Positions 17,549 to 27,561 of a stretch of DNA of 64,000 nucleotides are shown piece by piece. The notes below the pieces were generated by a model. It was given only the letters and a program-made list of their open reading frames with translations, was not told the origin of the DNA and did no database searches. The translations under genes were made by a program, and so were the position numbers. Numbering within the stretch: position 1 is the stretch's first letter; each line of letters starts with the position of its first letter. The stretch comes from Mesorhizobium liriopis (lineage in GTDB: Bacteria; Pseudomonadota; Alphaproteobacteria; Rhizobiales; Rhizobiaceae). The stretch is taken from positions 356,409 to 420,408 of the forward strand of contig NZ_JAMXQS010000006.1 in assembly GCF_024053505.1 (NCBI RefSeq), read 5' to 3'.

Positions 17549-18636
17549 TGGGCTGGACGCTTTCCCGCTACTTCCTGGTCCGCTACGCCGTCATCACGCT
17601 GTGGTTCTTCATCGGCGTGTTCATGCTCGTGTTCCTCGTGGACTTCACCGAACTGTCCCGGCGCATCTCGGATGCGGCCGACGTTTCGCTTGCCTCTGTT
17701 GCTAGCGTTTCGCTGCTTCGCGTGCCGATGATCATGCAGCAGACGGTGCCCTTCATCGGCCTTTTCGCGGCCATGGCGACCCTCGTCTCGCTCAACCGCA
17801 AATACGAGTTGGTCGTTGCCCGCGCTTCCGGTATCTCGGCATGGCAGATCCTCACGCCGGTCTGCCTCGGCGCGCTTCTGTTCGGCGTCCTTTCGCTCGC
17901 CATCCTCAATCCGTTGGCCGCCAATGGCTTCGCCGTTTCCGAGCAGCTCGAGTCGGACCTGCGCTCCGGCGGCGCCCCACGCCGTGAGGCCGACAACGCG
18001 CCATGGCTGCGCCAGCGAACCAGCGAGGAAGGCGAGACGATCATCGGCGCAGACGCTGTTCTGGGAGCCGGCACTCAGCTCGCGGGCGCCGTGTTCCTGT
18101 CGATCGATGCTGATGGCAACATGACCGAGCGGCGCGATGCGGCCCTAGCAGTGTTGCATGATGGTTACTGGGAGCTGTCGGATGTACGCGTCCATCGGCA
18201 GGGACAGTATCTCGAACCGCGCGCGACGGACCGCGTTCCGACCTCGCTGAAGCCGGAATATGTGGCCGAGCGCTTGGCGCGTCCTGAAACCGTGCCGTTC
18301 TACGAATTGCCTTCGAAAGTGCAGGTTGCGCGCTCTTTCGGGCTTCGCGCCGACGCTTTCGCCATGCAGTTCCAGTCGCTTCTGGCGACGCCATTCCTGC
18401 TCGTCGCGATGACGCTCATTGCTGCAACAGTGTCGATGCGTTTCGCTCGCATGGGCCAGTCGGCGGGCTTGATTCTGGGTGGCATCGTCGCCGGCTTTCT
18501 GCTTTATGTCGTGTCGGTTCTCGTCAAGGCGTTCGGCAATGCGGGATTCGTGCCGGCATATGTCGCGGCGTGGGTTCCTGTCGTCGTGGCGATGTTCTTT
18601 GGAGTAACCTTCCTGCTTCACAAGGAGGACGGCTAG
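17548..18636 (+). CDS. lptG: LPS export ABC transporter permease LptG
   Basis: Partner permease of LptF in the LPS transport machine. The 362-residue protein has the same three-span / periplasmic domain / three-span plan: it starts MGWTLSRYFLVRYAV, has the coupling helix LNRKYELVVARASGIS, a periplasmic domain in the middle, and ends VPVVVAMFFGVTFLLHKE. The start is TGATG-coupled to the lptF stop. The Shine-Dalgarno AAGGAGG for the next gene lies inside its last codons. The gene set lptF-lptG-lptD-surA groups parts of one outer-membrane assembly pathway. Confidence 0.95.
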   Translation: MGWTLSRYFLVRYAVITLWFFIGVFMLVFLVDFTELSRRISDAADVSLASVASVSLLRVPMIMQQTVPFIGLFAAMATLVSLNRKYELVVARASGISAWQILTPVCLGALLFGVLSLAILNPLAANGFAVSEQLESDLRSGGAPRREADNAPWLRQRTSEEGETIIGADAVLGAGTQLAGAVFLSIDADGNMTERRDAALAVLHDGYWELSDVRVHRQGQYLEPRATDRVPTSLKPEYVAERLARPETVPFYELPSKVQVARSFGLRADAFAMQFQSLLATPFLLVAMTLIAATVSMRFARMGQSAGLILGGIVAGFLLYVVSVLVKAFGNAGFVPAYVAAWVPVVVAMFFGVTFLLHKEDG

Positions 18637-21083
18637 TGGGGGCCGATTTGGACCGGAGCCGTCTGGCAGGTTTGAAGCGCCGTCTCTCGACGGCAAGTGC
18701 GTTGGGTTTCATTTTCGCGGTTCTCGCCGGACCGCTGCCGGAAGCCTATGCGCAGGATCTGGGTGCGCTCGCCGGCTCGTCCGTGCCGAGCGACTCGCAG
18801 ATGCTGCTCGAAGCCGACACGCTGACCTACGACAATGACAGCCAGATCGTGACCGCAGCCGGTCGCGTGCGCATCGACTATGGCGGCAACCGCCTCGTCG
18901 CGCAGCGCGTGAGCTACGACCAGAACAGCAAGCGTCTCCTCGCCGAAGGCGACGTCGAGATCGTCGATCCGCAGGGCACGCGCGTGACCTCCGACAAGAT
19001 CGACATCACCGACGATTTCGGCGAAGGCTTCCTGAACGCGCTTCGCATCGAAACCGCCGACAAGACCTACTTTGCGGCAGAAAGCGCGACGCGCCGCAGC
19101 GGCCGCGTGACGACCTTCAACAACGGCGTCTACACTGCTTGCGCGCCCTGCGAGGAAAAGCCCGACAAGGCGCCGATCTGGCGCATCAAGGCGCGAAAGA
19201 TCATCTGGGACGGCCAGGAAAAGGTCGTACGCTTCGAGCAGTCGCGCTTCGAGCTGTTCGGCTTCCCGATCGCCTATTTTCCGGTTTTCGAAACGGCCGA
19301 CCCGACGGTCAAGCGCAAGTCCGGCTTCCTGATTCCGAGCCTCACGCAAAGCGATGAGCTGGGAACGGGCGTGACAGTCCCCTACTACTTCGCCCTCTCC
19401 CCAACCTTCGACCTGACGGTGACCGGCAGCTATTTCACGAAGCAGGGGTTCCTCGGCCAAGCGGAGTGGCGCCAACGCTTCAATAATGGCGAGTATTCGA
19501 TCCAGGTTGCAGGCATTAACCAGAAAGAGCCGAGCGCGTTCGATCCGAACACGGTCGACTCCGGTCCTGAAGGAGACCCGACTGAAGGTCGCGCCATGGT
19601 CGGCACGCGCGGTCAATTCGACATAAACCCCCGCTGGACGTTCGGTTGGGACTATCTCGCCCAAACCGACAAGAATTTCTCCAAGACCTACGGCATCGCG
19701 AATTTCGCGAAGTCTGTGCAGCGCAACCAAGCCTACCTCGTCGGTCTGGATGATCGGAACTACTTCGACCTGCGAGCCATGGAGTTCAAGGTCCAGGAAG
19801 AGGTTCTCGATTCCAACCCCGACGCCCGCGATCCGAAACAGCCGCTGGCGCTTCCGAGCTTCGACTATTCGATCACGCCAGACGAGCCGGTGTTCGGTGG
19901 TGAACTGAATCTGGATGTCAACGCCCGCGCCATCAAACGCGATGAGTTGGACGGCTTCACTGCGCTTTCGGATATTCGCTCGGGAAATGACCCATTCGTT
20001 CGCGGTCTCGATGGCGACAACGGCCGCATCACGGGTGAAGCAGAGTGGCGCAAGACGATCATCACCGACTCTGGTCTGGTCATCACGCCGATCCTCGCCT
20101 TCCAGGCGGATGCCGGCTACGACAATGCCTCATCGGAATCGATCGACCGCGTCAACGCGATGGCAGACCGCCTGAACTCGCTTTCCGAGTATCAGGGGCC
20201 GACCGCTGATGCCGATGTCGTTTCGGAGTTCAACCGCTATATGGCGACGCTCGGGCTCGACCTTCGCTGGCCCGTTCTGTTCTCCTCGACCAGCGCCACG
20301 CATATCCTCGAGCCCACCGCGCAGGTCTTCGCGCGGCCGAACGAGCAGTATGTGGGCGATCTGGCCATTCCGAACGAGGACGCGCAGAGCTTCGTGTTCG
20401 ACGCGACCACGCTCTTCGAGCGTGACAAGTTCTCCGGCTACGACCGCATTGAGGGCGGCACGCGCGCCAATGTCGGCTTCCGCTACACCGGCACGTTCGG
20501 AGGCGGCTGGAGCACGAATGCGATCTTCGGCCAGTCATACCAGCTTGGCGGTGAGAACTCGTTCGACCAGCCGGACTTGGTCAATGTCGGCGCTTACTCC
20601 GGCCTCGAAACCGACACTTCCGACTTCGTGGCGCTCGCCGGCCTGATGACGCCGGTCGGCCTGTCGCTTTCGGCCAGTGGTCGCTTCGATGAGGAAAGTT
20701 TCGACATGCGGCGTGGCGAGCTGAAAGCTGGCTATAGCCAAGGTCCTCTCTCGCTGACGGCGCGCTATGCCTATATTCAGGAACAGCCGCTCTACGGCTT
20801 CGACGAGGACCGCCAGGAGGTGCGCGGCACCGGCTCGCTGCGCTTTGCGCAGAACTGGACCGTGCTCGGATCGGGCACCTATGACATCGAAAAGTCTGTG
20901 GTGACCAATCGTGGCATCGGCTTTGGTTATGATGACGAATGCTTCACCTTCAATGTGAGCTACGCCGAAAGCGTCAATCGTGACGACGAGGACGATGTGA
21001 AGAAGACCATCGGCTTCAATCTCTCGTTCCGCACCATCGGCGATTTCGGATCCAGCCAGTCGCTTGCTCAGGATACGAACTGA
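18636..21083 (+). CDS. lptD: LPS-assembly outer-membrane protein LptD
   Basis: The outer-membrane barrel that inserts lipopolysaccharide into the outer leaflet. The N-terminal signal peptide runs to AYAQ (about residue 40). An OstA/LptA-like domain follows (MLLEADTLTYDNDSQIVTAAG, RVRIDYGGNRLVAQRV), then the LptD barrel (PFFETADPTVKRKSGFLIPS region and onward). Cysteines are limited: CAPC in the N-terminal domain and one near the end (DDECF), which could form the stabilising disulfide. GTG 18636 was chosen because AAGGAGG lies eight bases upstream and it overlaps the lptG stop by one base. This gives 815 residues; a longer reading from 18570 would run back into lptG. Confidence 0.95.
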   Translation: MGADLDRSRLAGLKRRLSTASALGFIFAVLAGPLPEAYAQDLGALAGSSVPSDSQMLLEADTLTYDNDSQIVTAAGRVRIDYGGNRLVAQRVSYDQNSKRLLAEGDVEIVDPQGTRVTSDKIDITDDFGEGFLNALRIETADKTYFAAESATRRSGRVTTFNNGVYTACAPCEEKPDKAPIWRIKARKIIWDGQEKVVRFEQSRFELFGFPIAYFPVFETADPTVKRKSGFLIPSLTQSDELGTGVTVPYYFALSPTFDLTVTGSYFTKQGFLGQAEWRQRFNNGEYSIQVAGINQKEPSAFDPNTVDSGPEGDPTEGRAMVGTRGQFDINPRWTFGWDYLAQTDKNFSKTYGIANFAKSVQRNQAYLVGLDDRNYFDLRAMEFKVQEEVLDSNPDARDPKQPLALPSFDYSITPDEPVFGGELNLDVNARAIKRDELDGFTALSDIRSGNDPFVRGLDGDNGRITGEAEWRKTIITDSGLVITPILAFQADAGYDNASSESIDRVNAMADRLNSLSEYQGPTADADVVSEFNRYMATLGLDLRWPVLFSSTSATHILEPTAQVFARPNEQYVGDLAIPNEDAQSFVFDATTLFERDKFSGYDRIEGGTRANVGFRYTGTFGGGWSTNAIFGQSYQLGGENSFDQPDLVNVGAYSGLETDTSDFVALAGLMTPVGLSLSASGRFDEESFDMRRGELKAGYSQGPLSLTARYAYIQEQPLYGFDEDRQEVRGTGSLRFAQNWTVLGSGTYDIEKSVVTNRGIGFGYDDECFTFNVSYAESVNRDDEDDVKKTIGFNLSFRTIGDFGSSQSLAQDTN

Positions 21084-21205
21084 TCGAGACGCTCCAGGAA
21101 ATGAGCGACATTGTTTTGCCGCAGTGGGGCCGCAAAACCCAATCATCCGAATAGCTTGAAGGTCCTGATGCCGGCACTGGCCGGCATCCTCTTATGGGGA
21201 TGCTC

Positions 21206-22156
21206 ATGACGAAGAACACCCTCTCCGCCCTTTTCCTCGCCGGCGCGATGGCCCTGCCCCTCGCCGCCGCGATGCCGGCCGCCGCGCAGGAGAGCCAGAT
21301 CCGCTATGTGGTGAACGGCACACCGGTCACCAGCTACGACATCCAGCGCCGCGCAGCATTCCTGAAGCTTCAGCGCAAGCAGGGCAATCTGAACCAGGCA
21401 GCTGGTGACGAGATGGTGGAGCAGGTTCTCAAGAATGCCGAGGTCGCGCGCCTCCGTATCAACATCACCGACCAGCAGGTCGATGATGCCTATGGCCGCT
21501 TCGCCAAGAACAACAAGATGACCGTCGCGCAGCTCGATGGCGTCATGAACCAGTCGGGCGTCACCAAGGAGCACTTCAAGCAATACATCAAGGCCCAGAT
21601 GGGCTGGAACCAGGCGCTCGGGGCGCGCATGCGCTCGAAGAATGGCGGCGGCACTGGCCGCGTGACCGAACAGGAAGCCGTGCGCCGTATGCTCGACAAT
21701 GGCGGCAACAAGCCGAGCGCCACGCAGTACACGCTGCAGCAGGTTATTTTCGTGGTTCCGCAGTCCGAGCGCGCCGCAAAGCTTGGCGTGCGCAAGCGCG
21801 AAGCCGATGCACTGCGCCAGCGCGTGCAGGGCTGCGACAGCACGCGTCAGTTCGCCAAGGGCCTGATCGACGTCACCGTGCGCGATCTCGGCAAGGTCTT
21901 CGCCCAGCAGCTCCCGGCGGATTGGTCGGATGCCATCAAGGCTGCGCGTGAAGGCACGGCCACGCCCTCCCGCGAGACCGAGCGCGGCGTCGAGTTCATC
22001 ACGATCTGCTCGTCGCGCGAGGTCTCGGATGACCGCGTGGCGCAGATGGTTTTCCAGAACGAGCAGAACGGCAAGAGCCAGGATGCGCAGGTCGATGCGT
22101 TGAACAAGACCTATGTGGAAGAACTGCGCAAGCGCGCCAAAATCGCGCAGCGCTGA
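21206..22156 (+). CDS. surA: SurA N-terminal-domain periplasmic chaperone / peptidyl-prolyl isomerase
   Basis: A periplasmic helper for outer-membrane protein folding. A signal peptide ([18 protein letters not shown], cleavage after AAAQ) is followed by the SurA_N pattern [21 protein letters not shown] and the chaperone helices. A region near residues 170-210 ([17 protein letters not shown]) may be the parvulin-like domain, which is divergent. It lies directly after lptD, its client barrel. Three in-frame ATGs (21194, 21200, 21206) are possible. 21206 was chosen since GGGG precedes it and it gives a typical signal peptide. Isomerase activity is uncertain. Confidence 0.88.
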   Translation: MTKNTLSALFLAGAMALPLAAAMPAAAQESQIRYVVNGTPVTSYDIQRRAAFLKLQRKQGNLNQAAGDEMVEQVLKNAEVARLRINITDQQVDDAYGRFAKNNKMTVAQLDGVMNQSGVTKEHFKQYIKAQMGWNQALGARMRSKNGGGTGRVTEQEAVRRMLDNGGNKPSATQYTLQQVIFVVPQSERAAKLGVRKREADALRQRVQGCDSTRQFAKGLIDVTVRDLGKVFAQQLPADWSDAIKAAREGTATPSRETERGVEFITICSSREVSDDRVAQMVFQNEQNGKSQDAQVDALNKTYVEELRKRAKIAQR

Positions 22157-22196
22157 CACAAGCATGCAGCAGGCAGTGATTGGGGCGGGGTCGCAA

Positions 22197-23021
22197 ATGG
22201 CCCTCGATGGATTGCCGCCGCTGCGCGAGGTCATCCGCCAACACGGTCTCGACGCGCGCAAGGCGCTCGGCCAGAACTTTCTTCTCGACCTCAACCTGAC
22301 ATCCAAGATTGCACGCAGTGCGGGCGATCTCAGCCAGACGACCGTTTTCGAGGTTGGGCCCGGGCCCGGTGGCCTCACCCGGGCGCTGCTGATGAACAGC
22401 GCACGGCGCGTGGTAGCCGTCGAGCGCGACGAACGCTGCCTGCCCGCACTCGCCGAAATCGCCGCGCATTATCCCGGCCGTCTGGAAATCATTTCGGGCG
22501 ATGCGCTGAAGACAGACTGGGCGGCTCTTGCGGGCGGGAAACCGGCGAAGATCGTCGCCAACCTGCCCTATAATATCGGCACGGAGCTGCTTGTGCGCTG
22601 GCTGACGGTGGAACCGTGGCCGCCGTTCTTCGAGTCACTCACCCTGATGTTCCAGCGCGAGGTCGCGCAACGCATCGTCGCTTCTCCCGATGGCGACGCC
22701 TATGGTCGTCTCGCCGTTCTCGCCGGCTGGCGCACAGACGCGCGCATCATGTTCGACGTACCCCCGCAGGCTTTCACGCCGCCGCCGAAAGTCACGTCGT
22801 CGGTTGTCCATCTTATACCACGCGCCGAACCCCTGCCCGTTTCGGCGCGCCTTCTCGGCCGCGTGACGGAGGCAGCCTTCGGGCAGCGACGCAAGATGCT
22901 GCGCCAAAGCCTCAAACCCTTGGGCGGCGAGGCGCTGCTGGCGAAGGTCGGTATCGATCCGACCCGCCGTGCAGAAACGCTGTCTATTGAAGAGTTCGTC
23001 GCGCTCGCACAGGCGCTCTAG
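22197..23021 (+). CDS. rsmA: 16S rRNA (adenine1518/1519-N6)-dimethyltransferase
   Basis: RsmA/KsgA dimethylates two adjacent adenines in the 3' hairpin of 16S rRNA late in 30S assembly; loss gives kasugamycin resistance in the family. SAM-binding motif [14 protein letters not shown] (residues 52-65) and the catalytic NLPYNIGT motif (residue 122 on) are intact, and the substrate-binding PPKVTSSVV segment is present. ATG 22197 gives 274 residues, the normal length, with a G-rich stretch just upstream; ATG 22164 would add eleven. It follows surA with a gap of only 40 bp and no pdxA between. The 3' end overlaps the gmk stop by four bases on the opposite strand. Confidence 0.95.
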   Translation: MALDGLPPLREVIRQHGLDARKALGQNFLLDLNLTSKIARSAGDLSQTTVFEVGPGPGGLTRALLMNSARRVVAVERDERCLPALAEIAAHYPGRLEIISGDALKTDWAALAGGKPAKIVANLPYNIGTELLVRWLTVEPWPPFFESLTLMFQREVAQRIVASPDGDAYGRLAVLAGWRTDARIMFDVPPQAFTPPPKVTSSVVHLIPRAEPLPVSARLLGRVTEAAFGQRRKMLRQSLKPLGGEALLAKVGIDPTRRAETLSIEEFVALAQAL

Positions 23022-23671
23022 ACTTTCTCGTCCAGCAATCCCGATACGAAATCGAATAGTCCCGGCCGACGATCGCGGCGCAAGCGCTCTGCGGCAACGA
23101 TGGCTTTCACGGCCGAAAAGGCGCGGTCGAGATCGTCGTTGACGACCACGTAATCGTATTCGCGCCAATGCTCGAGTTCGAGCTTCGCATTGTAGAGGCG
23201 GCGCTCGATGCTTTCGAGCGAGTCTTCCGCGCGACGCATCAGACGTGCCTTGAGCTCGCCCATGGAGGGCGGCAGGATGAAGATCGAGACGATGTCCGTT
23301 CCCATCTTCTCATCGAGTTGCACCGCGCCCTGCCAGTCGATGTCGAACAGCATGTCGCGTCCGGCTGCCATCGCAGCCTCAGCGGGCTCGCGGGGCGTGC
23401 CGTAATAATTGCCGTGCACTTCGGCCCATTCGAGCAGACCATCGGTCTCCCGGCTGCGCTCGAACTCGCGCTGCGACAGGAAATGGTAATGCACGCCGTC
23501 GATTTCGCTGCCGCGACGCGGGCGCGTGGTGACGCTCACCGAAAGCTCGAGGCTCGGATCGCTCTTCAGAAGATTACGCGCGATCGTGGACTTGCCCGCC
23601 CCCGAAGGTGAGGACAGCACGAGCATCAGACCACGGCGACGGATCGAAGCCGTCAGGTCCTGGGACGCCAT
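23018..23671 (-). CDS. gmk: Guanylate kinase
   Basis: Phosphorylates GMP to GDP with ATP in guanine nucleotide synthesis. The P-loop [16 protein letters not shown], the GMP-binding region [21 protein letters not shown] and the lid/Asp segment [10 protein letters not shown] are all present. The 217-residue length is normal. ATG 23671 is preceded by GGAG. The gene is just downstream of yicC in the order mltG-yicC-gmk usual for rhizobia, and converges on rsmA. Confidence 0.97.
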   Translation of the reverse strand: MASQDLTASIRRRGLMLVLSSPSGAGKSTIARNLLKSDPSLELSVSVTTRPRRGSEIDGVHYHFLSQREFERSRETDGLLEWAEVHGNYYGTPREPAEAAMAAGRDMLFDIDWQGAVQLDEKMGTDIVSIFILPPSMGELKARLMRRAEDSLESIERRLYNAKLELEHWREYDYVVVNDDLDRAFSAVKAIVAAERLRRDRRPGLFDFVSGLLDEKV

Positions 23672-23674
23672 ACA

Positions 23675-24565
23675 CTACTCCAGGTTCTGGACCTGCTCGC
23701 GGAACTGATCCACGACGGCCTTGAGCTCCAGCCCAGCTGCCGACACGGCAGCGGAGCCCGACTTTGAGCACAAGGTGTTTGCTTCTCTGTTAAATTCCTG
23801 GCCGAGAAAGTCGAGCCGCCGCCCGATTGCGCCACCTTCCTGCAGATGCCTGCGCGCGGCGGCGATGTGGATTGCAAGGCGATCGAGCTCCTCGCGAATA
23901 TCCGCCTTGGTCGCGAGCAGCGCGGCCTCAGCGAGGAGACGGTCGGGGTCGAGGGCGGCGCCACCTTCGAGCAGCACGTTGAGCTGGCTCGACAGCCGTT
24001 CGCGAATGGCCGCCGGCTCGCGCGACGGATCGACCTCCACTCGCTGAACCAGTCCCTCCATCGTGTCGAGCAAACGGGAAAGAACGAGCGACACCGCCCA
24101 TCCTTCCTCCTTACGCGATGTTGCAAGCGCAGCCGCGGCGTCTTCGAGTGCATCGAGTGCAACCTTGTCCGCCGCCCCGCGCTCTTCCTCGGTCTCCACG
24201 ATCTCGGGTGTTTCGAGAACGCCGCGCAAGCCGAGCAGACCGTCCGCACTCGCGGGTGCCACACCGAACTGCTGGTGCAGGCGCTGGGCCAGTTCTGCCA
24301 GTTCGCGCAGCAGCGCCTCGTTGACGATCGGCTGGACGCTGTTGGCACCGGTCCGTGTCACCGAGAGCGTCACCTGCACCGAACCACGCGCAATATGCCT
24401 GCCAAGAATCTGGCGCACGGCCGGCTCGAGCCGTTCCAGCCCTGGCGGCAGTCGAAGGCGCAGGTCGAGCCCCTTGCCGTTCACCGAGCGCAGTTCCCAG
24501 GTGAACCGGCTGCTCTGCGCTTCCCCGCTCGCGCGAGTAAAGCCGGTCATGCTTTGAACGCTCAT
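23675..24565 (-). CDS. yicC: YicC-family endoribonuclease-like protein
   Basis: A 296-residue YicC protein. The family N-terminus MSVQSMTGFTRASGEAQ and the RSVNGKGLDLRLRLPPGLE segment are clear, as is the conserved C-terminal DFLGQEFNREANTLCSK. Members are reported as stress-linked endoribonucleases; E. coli YicC is known to act on a small RNA. ATG 24565 has AAGGGGAAG upstream. A much longer in-frame reading runs back into mltG and is not supported. It sits between mltG and gmk with short gaps, so it is probably co-transcribed. Confidence 0.94.
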   Translation of the reverse strand: MSVQSMTGFTRASGEAQSSRFTWELRSVNGKGLDLRLRLPPGLERLEPAVRQILGRHIARGSVQVTLSVTRTGANSVQPIVNEALLRELAELAQRLHQQFGVAPASADGLLGLRGVLETPEIVETEEERGAADKVALDALEDAAAALATSRKEEGWAVSLVLSRLLDTMEGLVQRVEVDPSREPAAIRERLSSQLNVLLEGGAALDPDRLLAEAALLATKADIREELDRLAIHIAAARRHLQEGGAIGRRLDFLGQEFNREANTLCSKSGSAAVSAAGLELKAVVDQFREQVQNLE

Positions 24566-24593
24566 GCGCGCTTCCCCTTGGTTCGGGCTGCGG

Positions 24594-25814
24594 TCATTGA
24601 GCCCCGTCGCCCGTTTGAACGGGCAAGGCATCGCCGGATGCGTTTTGCTTCTGCTGCGCACGCCATTTCGCGACGTTGCGGTTGTGCTCGGCGAGCGTCT
24701 TGGCGAATACGTGGCCACCGGTGCCATCCGCGACGAAATAGAGGTCATCGGTCTGCAAGGGCTTCGCCACCGCTTCAAGGGCCGCGCGCCCCGGATTTGC
24801 GATGGGCCCGGGCGGCAAGCCACGGATCACATAGGTGTTGTAGGGCGTCTCCTTCTGGATGTCCGACTGGTAGATCGGCCGATCCGCCGGACGTCCCTTG
24901 CCGCCGAACAGCCCATAGAGAATGGTCGGGTCCGATTGCAGCCGCATGTTCTTCTTCAGGCGATTGACGAAGACGGCCGCCACACGCGGGCGCTCCTCGG
25001 CGATGCCCGTTTCCTTTTCGACGATGGAAGCCAGCGTCACGAACTCGTTCTTGTCCGCGACCGGCAGATCCGGATCGCGCGTTTCCCAGATTTCATCGAC
25101 GAGCTTCTGCTGGTCGGCTGCCATCTTGGACACGATCTGCGAGCGCGGCGTGCCGCGCGTGAAGCGCAGCGTGTCGGCGGCCACCCCGCCCTCAGGCGGC
25201 AGGTCGGTCGGCATGTCACCCGAGAGAGCCTCATGCGTCGCCACGCGCTGAAGGGCCTGTTCGGTGGTGAGGCCTTCGGGCACGGTCAGCGAATACATGA
25301 TCGACTTGCCGCTCGTCAGCGTTTCCATGATGTCGCGCATGGAGGCGTTCGGCGCGACCGCATATTCGCCCGCCTTGAGCGTGCTGCCAGCTCCATAGGT
25401 GCGCACCCCGATCTGGAAGATACGCGCGTCGGAGATCAGATTGCGCCGCTGTAGGTCCTCGGCGATCTCCGTCACGCCGGTGCGTGGCGGCACGAGGAAG
25501 GTCGTCTCGGTCTTGTTGGGGCCGTCTGCCTCGAAGCTTTGTTTGCCGAAATAAACCACGGCGACCGCTGCAATCGCGACAAGCACTATGGTCGAAACCA
25601 GAAAGTTCAGGAAGACGACGATCTGGTTGCGCGACTGCTTCGAGCGGCGTACCGCCTTCCTGTTATTGGCCGAGGGCTCCTGAGAGGGCGCCGCTGCCGG
25701 CGGTGCGTCCTCGCGCGGACGCACTTCGGTCGGCTCCGGTCCCGCCATGGCTTGCGAAACCGGAACGGCATCGCGCCGGCCGAACTGCCCATCACCGGAT
25801 GGCGTGTCGGTCAT
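24594..25814 (-). CDS. mltG: Endolytic murein transglycosylase
   Basis: Cleaves nascent peptidoglycan glycan strands in the periplasm, acting as a terminator of glycan elongation. A Pro/Ala-rich cytoplasmic N-terminus is followed by one membrane span (IVVFLNFLVSTIVLVAIAAV, near residues 65-90), a LysM-like region (EGLTTEQALQRV), and the YceG catalytic domain with the Glu-containing ASIVEKETGIAEERPRVAAV and MRLQSDPTILYG. The 406-residue length fits rhizobial MltG. ATG 25814 has GGAAGAT upstream. It is downstream of the fab genes, a standard location. Confidence 0.95.
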   Translation of the reverse strand: MTDTPSGDGQFGRRDAVPVSQAMAGPEPTEVRPREDAPPAAAPSQEPSANNRKAVRRSKQSRNQIVVFLNFLVSTIVLVAIAAVAVVYFGKQSFEADGPNKTETTFLVPPRTGVTEIAEDLQRRNLISDARIFQIGVRTYGAGSTLKAGEYAVAPNASMRDIMETLTSGKSIMYSLTVPEGLTTEQALQRVATHEALSGDMPTDLPPEGGVAADTLRFTRGTPRSQIVSKMAADQQKLVDEIWETRDPDLPVADKNEFVTLASIVEKETGIAEERPRVAAVFVNRLKKNMRLQSDPTILYGLFGGKGRPADRPIYQSDIQKETPYNTYVIRGLPPGPIANPGRAALEAVAKPLQTDDLYFVADGTGGHVFAKTLAEHNRNVAKWRAQQKQNASGDALPVQTGDGAQ

Positions 25815-25901
25815 GCTTGATCTTCCATGCTAATCGGCTCGATTTCCGCCGTGGGCCCCGCCCGTGATTTGGGCAGGGAATATGGCGATTTCGCGCCGCG
25901 C

Positions 25902-27188
25902 TTACGCTTCGTAGCGGCGGAAGACCAGCGAGGCGTTGGTGCCACCGAAGCCGAAGGAGTTGGAAAGAGCCACGTCGATCGGGCGCTCGCGCGGTGTGTT
26001 CGGCACGAGATCGACAGGCGTATCCCGCTCCGGGTTCTCCAGATTGATCGTCGCCGGCGCGATGTTGTCGCGGATGGCGAGCACGGAGAAGATGGCTTCC
26101 GCCGCGCCCGCCGCGCCCAGCAGGTGTCCGATAGAGGATTTGGTGGACGACATCGAAACCTTGGATGCCGCATTGCCGAGCAGGCGCTCGACAGCGCCCA
26201 GTTCGATCGTGTCGGCCATGGTCGAGGTGCCGTGGGCGTTGATGTAGTCCACGTCGCTCGGCGTCAGGCCGGCGCGCTTGAGTGCCGCCGTCATGCAGCG
26301 GAAAGCGCCGTCTCCGTCCTCGTTGGGAGCCGTGATGTGGTAGGCGTCGCCCGTCAGGCCATAGCCGACGACTTCGGCGTAGATCTTGGCCCCACGCGCC
26401 TTGGCATGTTCGAGTTCTTCGAGCACCACGACGCCGGCGCCCTCGCCCATCACGAACCCGTCGCGGTCGCGGTCATAGGGCCGCGACGCGTGTGTGGGAT
26501 CGTCGTTTCGCTCGGTGGAGAGCGCGCGGCAGGCGGCAAAGCCGGCGAGCGAAAGCCGCGTGACAGGCGCCTCCGCACCGCCCGCGAGCATCACGTCGGC
26601 ATCGCCGAACTGAATCAGCCGTGCGGCATCGCCGATGGCATGCGCGCCGGTCGAGCAGGCCGTCACCACCGCATGGTTCGGACCTTTCAGCCCATGGCGG
26701 ATGGAAACCTGGCCGGAAACGAGGTTGATGATGTTGCCCGGAATAAAGAACGGGCTAATTCGGCGCGGGCCCTTCTCGCGGAGAAGGATCGCATTGTCTG
26801 CGATACCGTCGATACCGCCGATGCCCGAACCGATCATCACACCGGTGGCGCAACGGTCTTCCTCGGTTTCGGGCTTCCAGCCGGAATCACGCAGGGCCTC
26901 GTCGGCCGCCGCGATGCCGTAAAGAATGAAATCGCCGATCTTGCGCAGTTCCTTGGGCTCAAGGAACTGCTCAGGGTCGAACGCGGCGTCGGACGCGCCG
27001 CCCACCTCATCCCCCTTGCGCGGGATGACATGGGCGATCTTGCAGGGAAGATCGTCGGTCTGGAAGGTTGTCACCTTCCGGCAAGCGCTCTTCGCGCTCA
27101 GGATACCCTGCCATCCGGTCTCGACGCCGACGCCGAACGGCGAGAGCAGTCCGAGACCGGTTACGACGACGCGTCTCAGTTCAGCCAC
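25902..27188 (-). CDS. fabF: Beta-ketoacyl-ACP synthase II
   Basis: Condenses malonyl-ACP with acyl-ACP in fatty-acid elongation. The thiolase-fold Cys-His-His triad is intact: VVTACSTGAHAIG, NAHGTSTMADTIE and SIGHLLGAAGAAE. The C-terminus has the SNSFGFGGTNASLVF motif. The 428-residue length is normal. The start is GTG 27188. The gene follows acpP by about 25 bp in the cluster fabD-fabG-acpP-fabF, a complete fatty-acid module. Confidence 0.97.
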   Translation of the reverse strand: MAELRRVVVTGLGLLSPFGVGVETGWQGILSAKSACRKVTTFQTDDLPCKIAHVIPRKGDEVGGASDAAFDPEQFLEPKELRKIGDFILYGIAAADEALRDSGWKPETEEDRCATGVMIGSGIGGIDGIADNAILLREKGPRRISPFFIPGNIINLVSGQVSIRHGLKGPNHAVVTACSTGAHAIGDAARLIQFGDADVMLAGGAEAPVTRLSLAGFAACRALSTERNDDPTHASRPYDRDRDGFVMGEGAGVVVLEELEHAKARGAKIYAEVVGYGLTGDAYHITAPNEDGDGAFRCMTAALKRAGLTPSDVDYINAHGTSTMADTIELGAVERLLGNAASKVSMSSTKSSIGHLLGAAGAAEAIFSVLAIRDNIAPATINLENPERDTPVDLVPNTPRERPIDVALSNSFGFGGTNASLVFRRYEA

Positions 27189-27212
27189 GTGAATACTGCC
27201 AGGCCTGAAGGA

Positions 27213-27449
27213 TCAGGCCTGCGCTTTGTCGATATACTTCACCGCGTCGCCGACGGTCAGGATGGTCTCGGCTGCATCGTCCGGGATCTCGACGCCGAAC
27301 TCTTCTTCGAAGGCCATCACGAGCTCGACCGTGTCGAGGCTGTCCGCGCCGAGATCGTCGATGAAGGAGGCCTGCTCCGTGACCTTGTCGGCTTCGACGC
27401 CGAGATGCTCGACAACGATCTTCTTAACGCGCTCTGCGGTGTCGCTCAT
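27213..27449 (-). CDS. acpP: Acyl carrier protein
   Basis: A small acidic carrier whose phosphopantetheine arm holds growing acyl chains. At 78 residues the length is right, and the attachment motif [15 protein letters not shown] (Ser37) is perfect. ATG 27449 has GAGGAAA upstream. It lies between fabG and fabF, but with a 112-bp gap before it that carries an inverted repeat, suggesting a promoter of its own. Confidence 0.99.
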   Translation of the reverse strand: MSDTAERVKKIVVEHLGVEADKVTEQASFIDDLGADSLDTVELVMAFEEEFGVEIPDDAAETILTVGDAVKYIDKAQA

Positions 27450-27479
27450 GGGGATTTCCTCATGTTCTAAAGTTTCACC

Positions 27480-27498
27480 GTCTCGTTACCCACGAGAC
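27480..27498 (-). promoter_or_regulatory. Perfect inverted repeat in the acpP leader
   Basis: A 7-bp perfect inverted repeat, GTCTCGT-N5-ACGAGAC, lies about 31 bases upstream of the acpP ATG. It could be a hairpin in the 5' untranslated RNA or an operator. No U tract follows on either strand, so it is not an intrinsic terminator. Upstream, CTTGAT-N17-GTAACG is only a weak promoter match. Confidence 0.4.
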
Positions 27499-27561
27499 TG
27501 ACGGTAATCAAGCTGAAAGATTTGGGTTCCCGCCCCTTGCCTGTGCGGGAATCATATCGTT

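Noticed and set aside
25827..27470. 547-codon frame antisense to fabF and acpP
   Set aside because: Product lacks any domain; the opposite strand has perfect FabF and ACP motifs.
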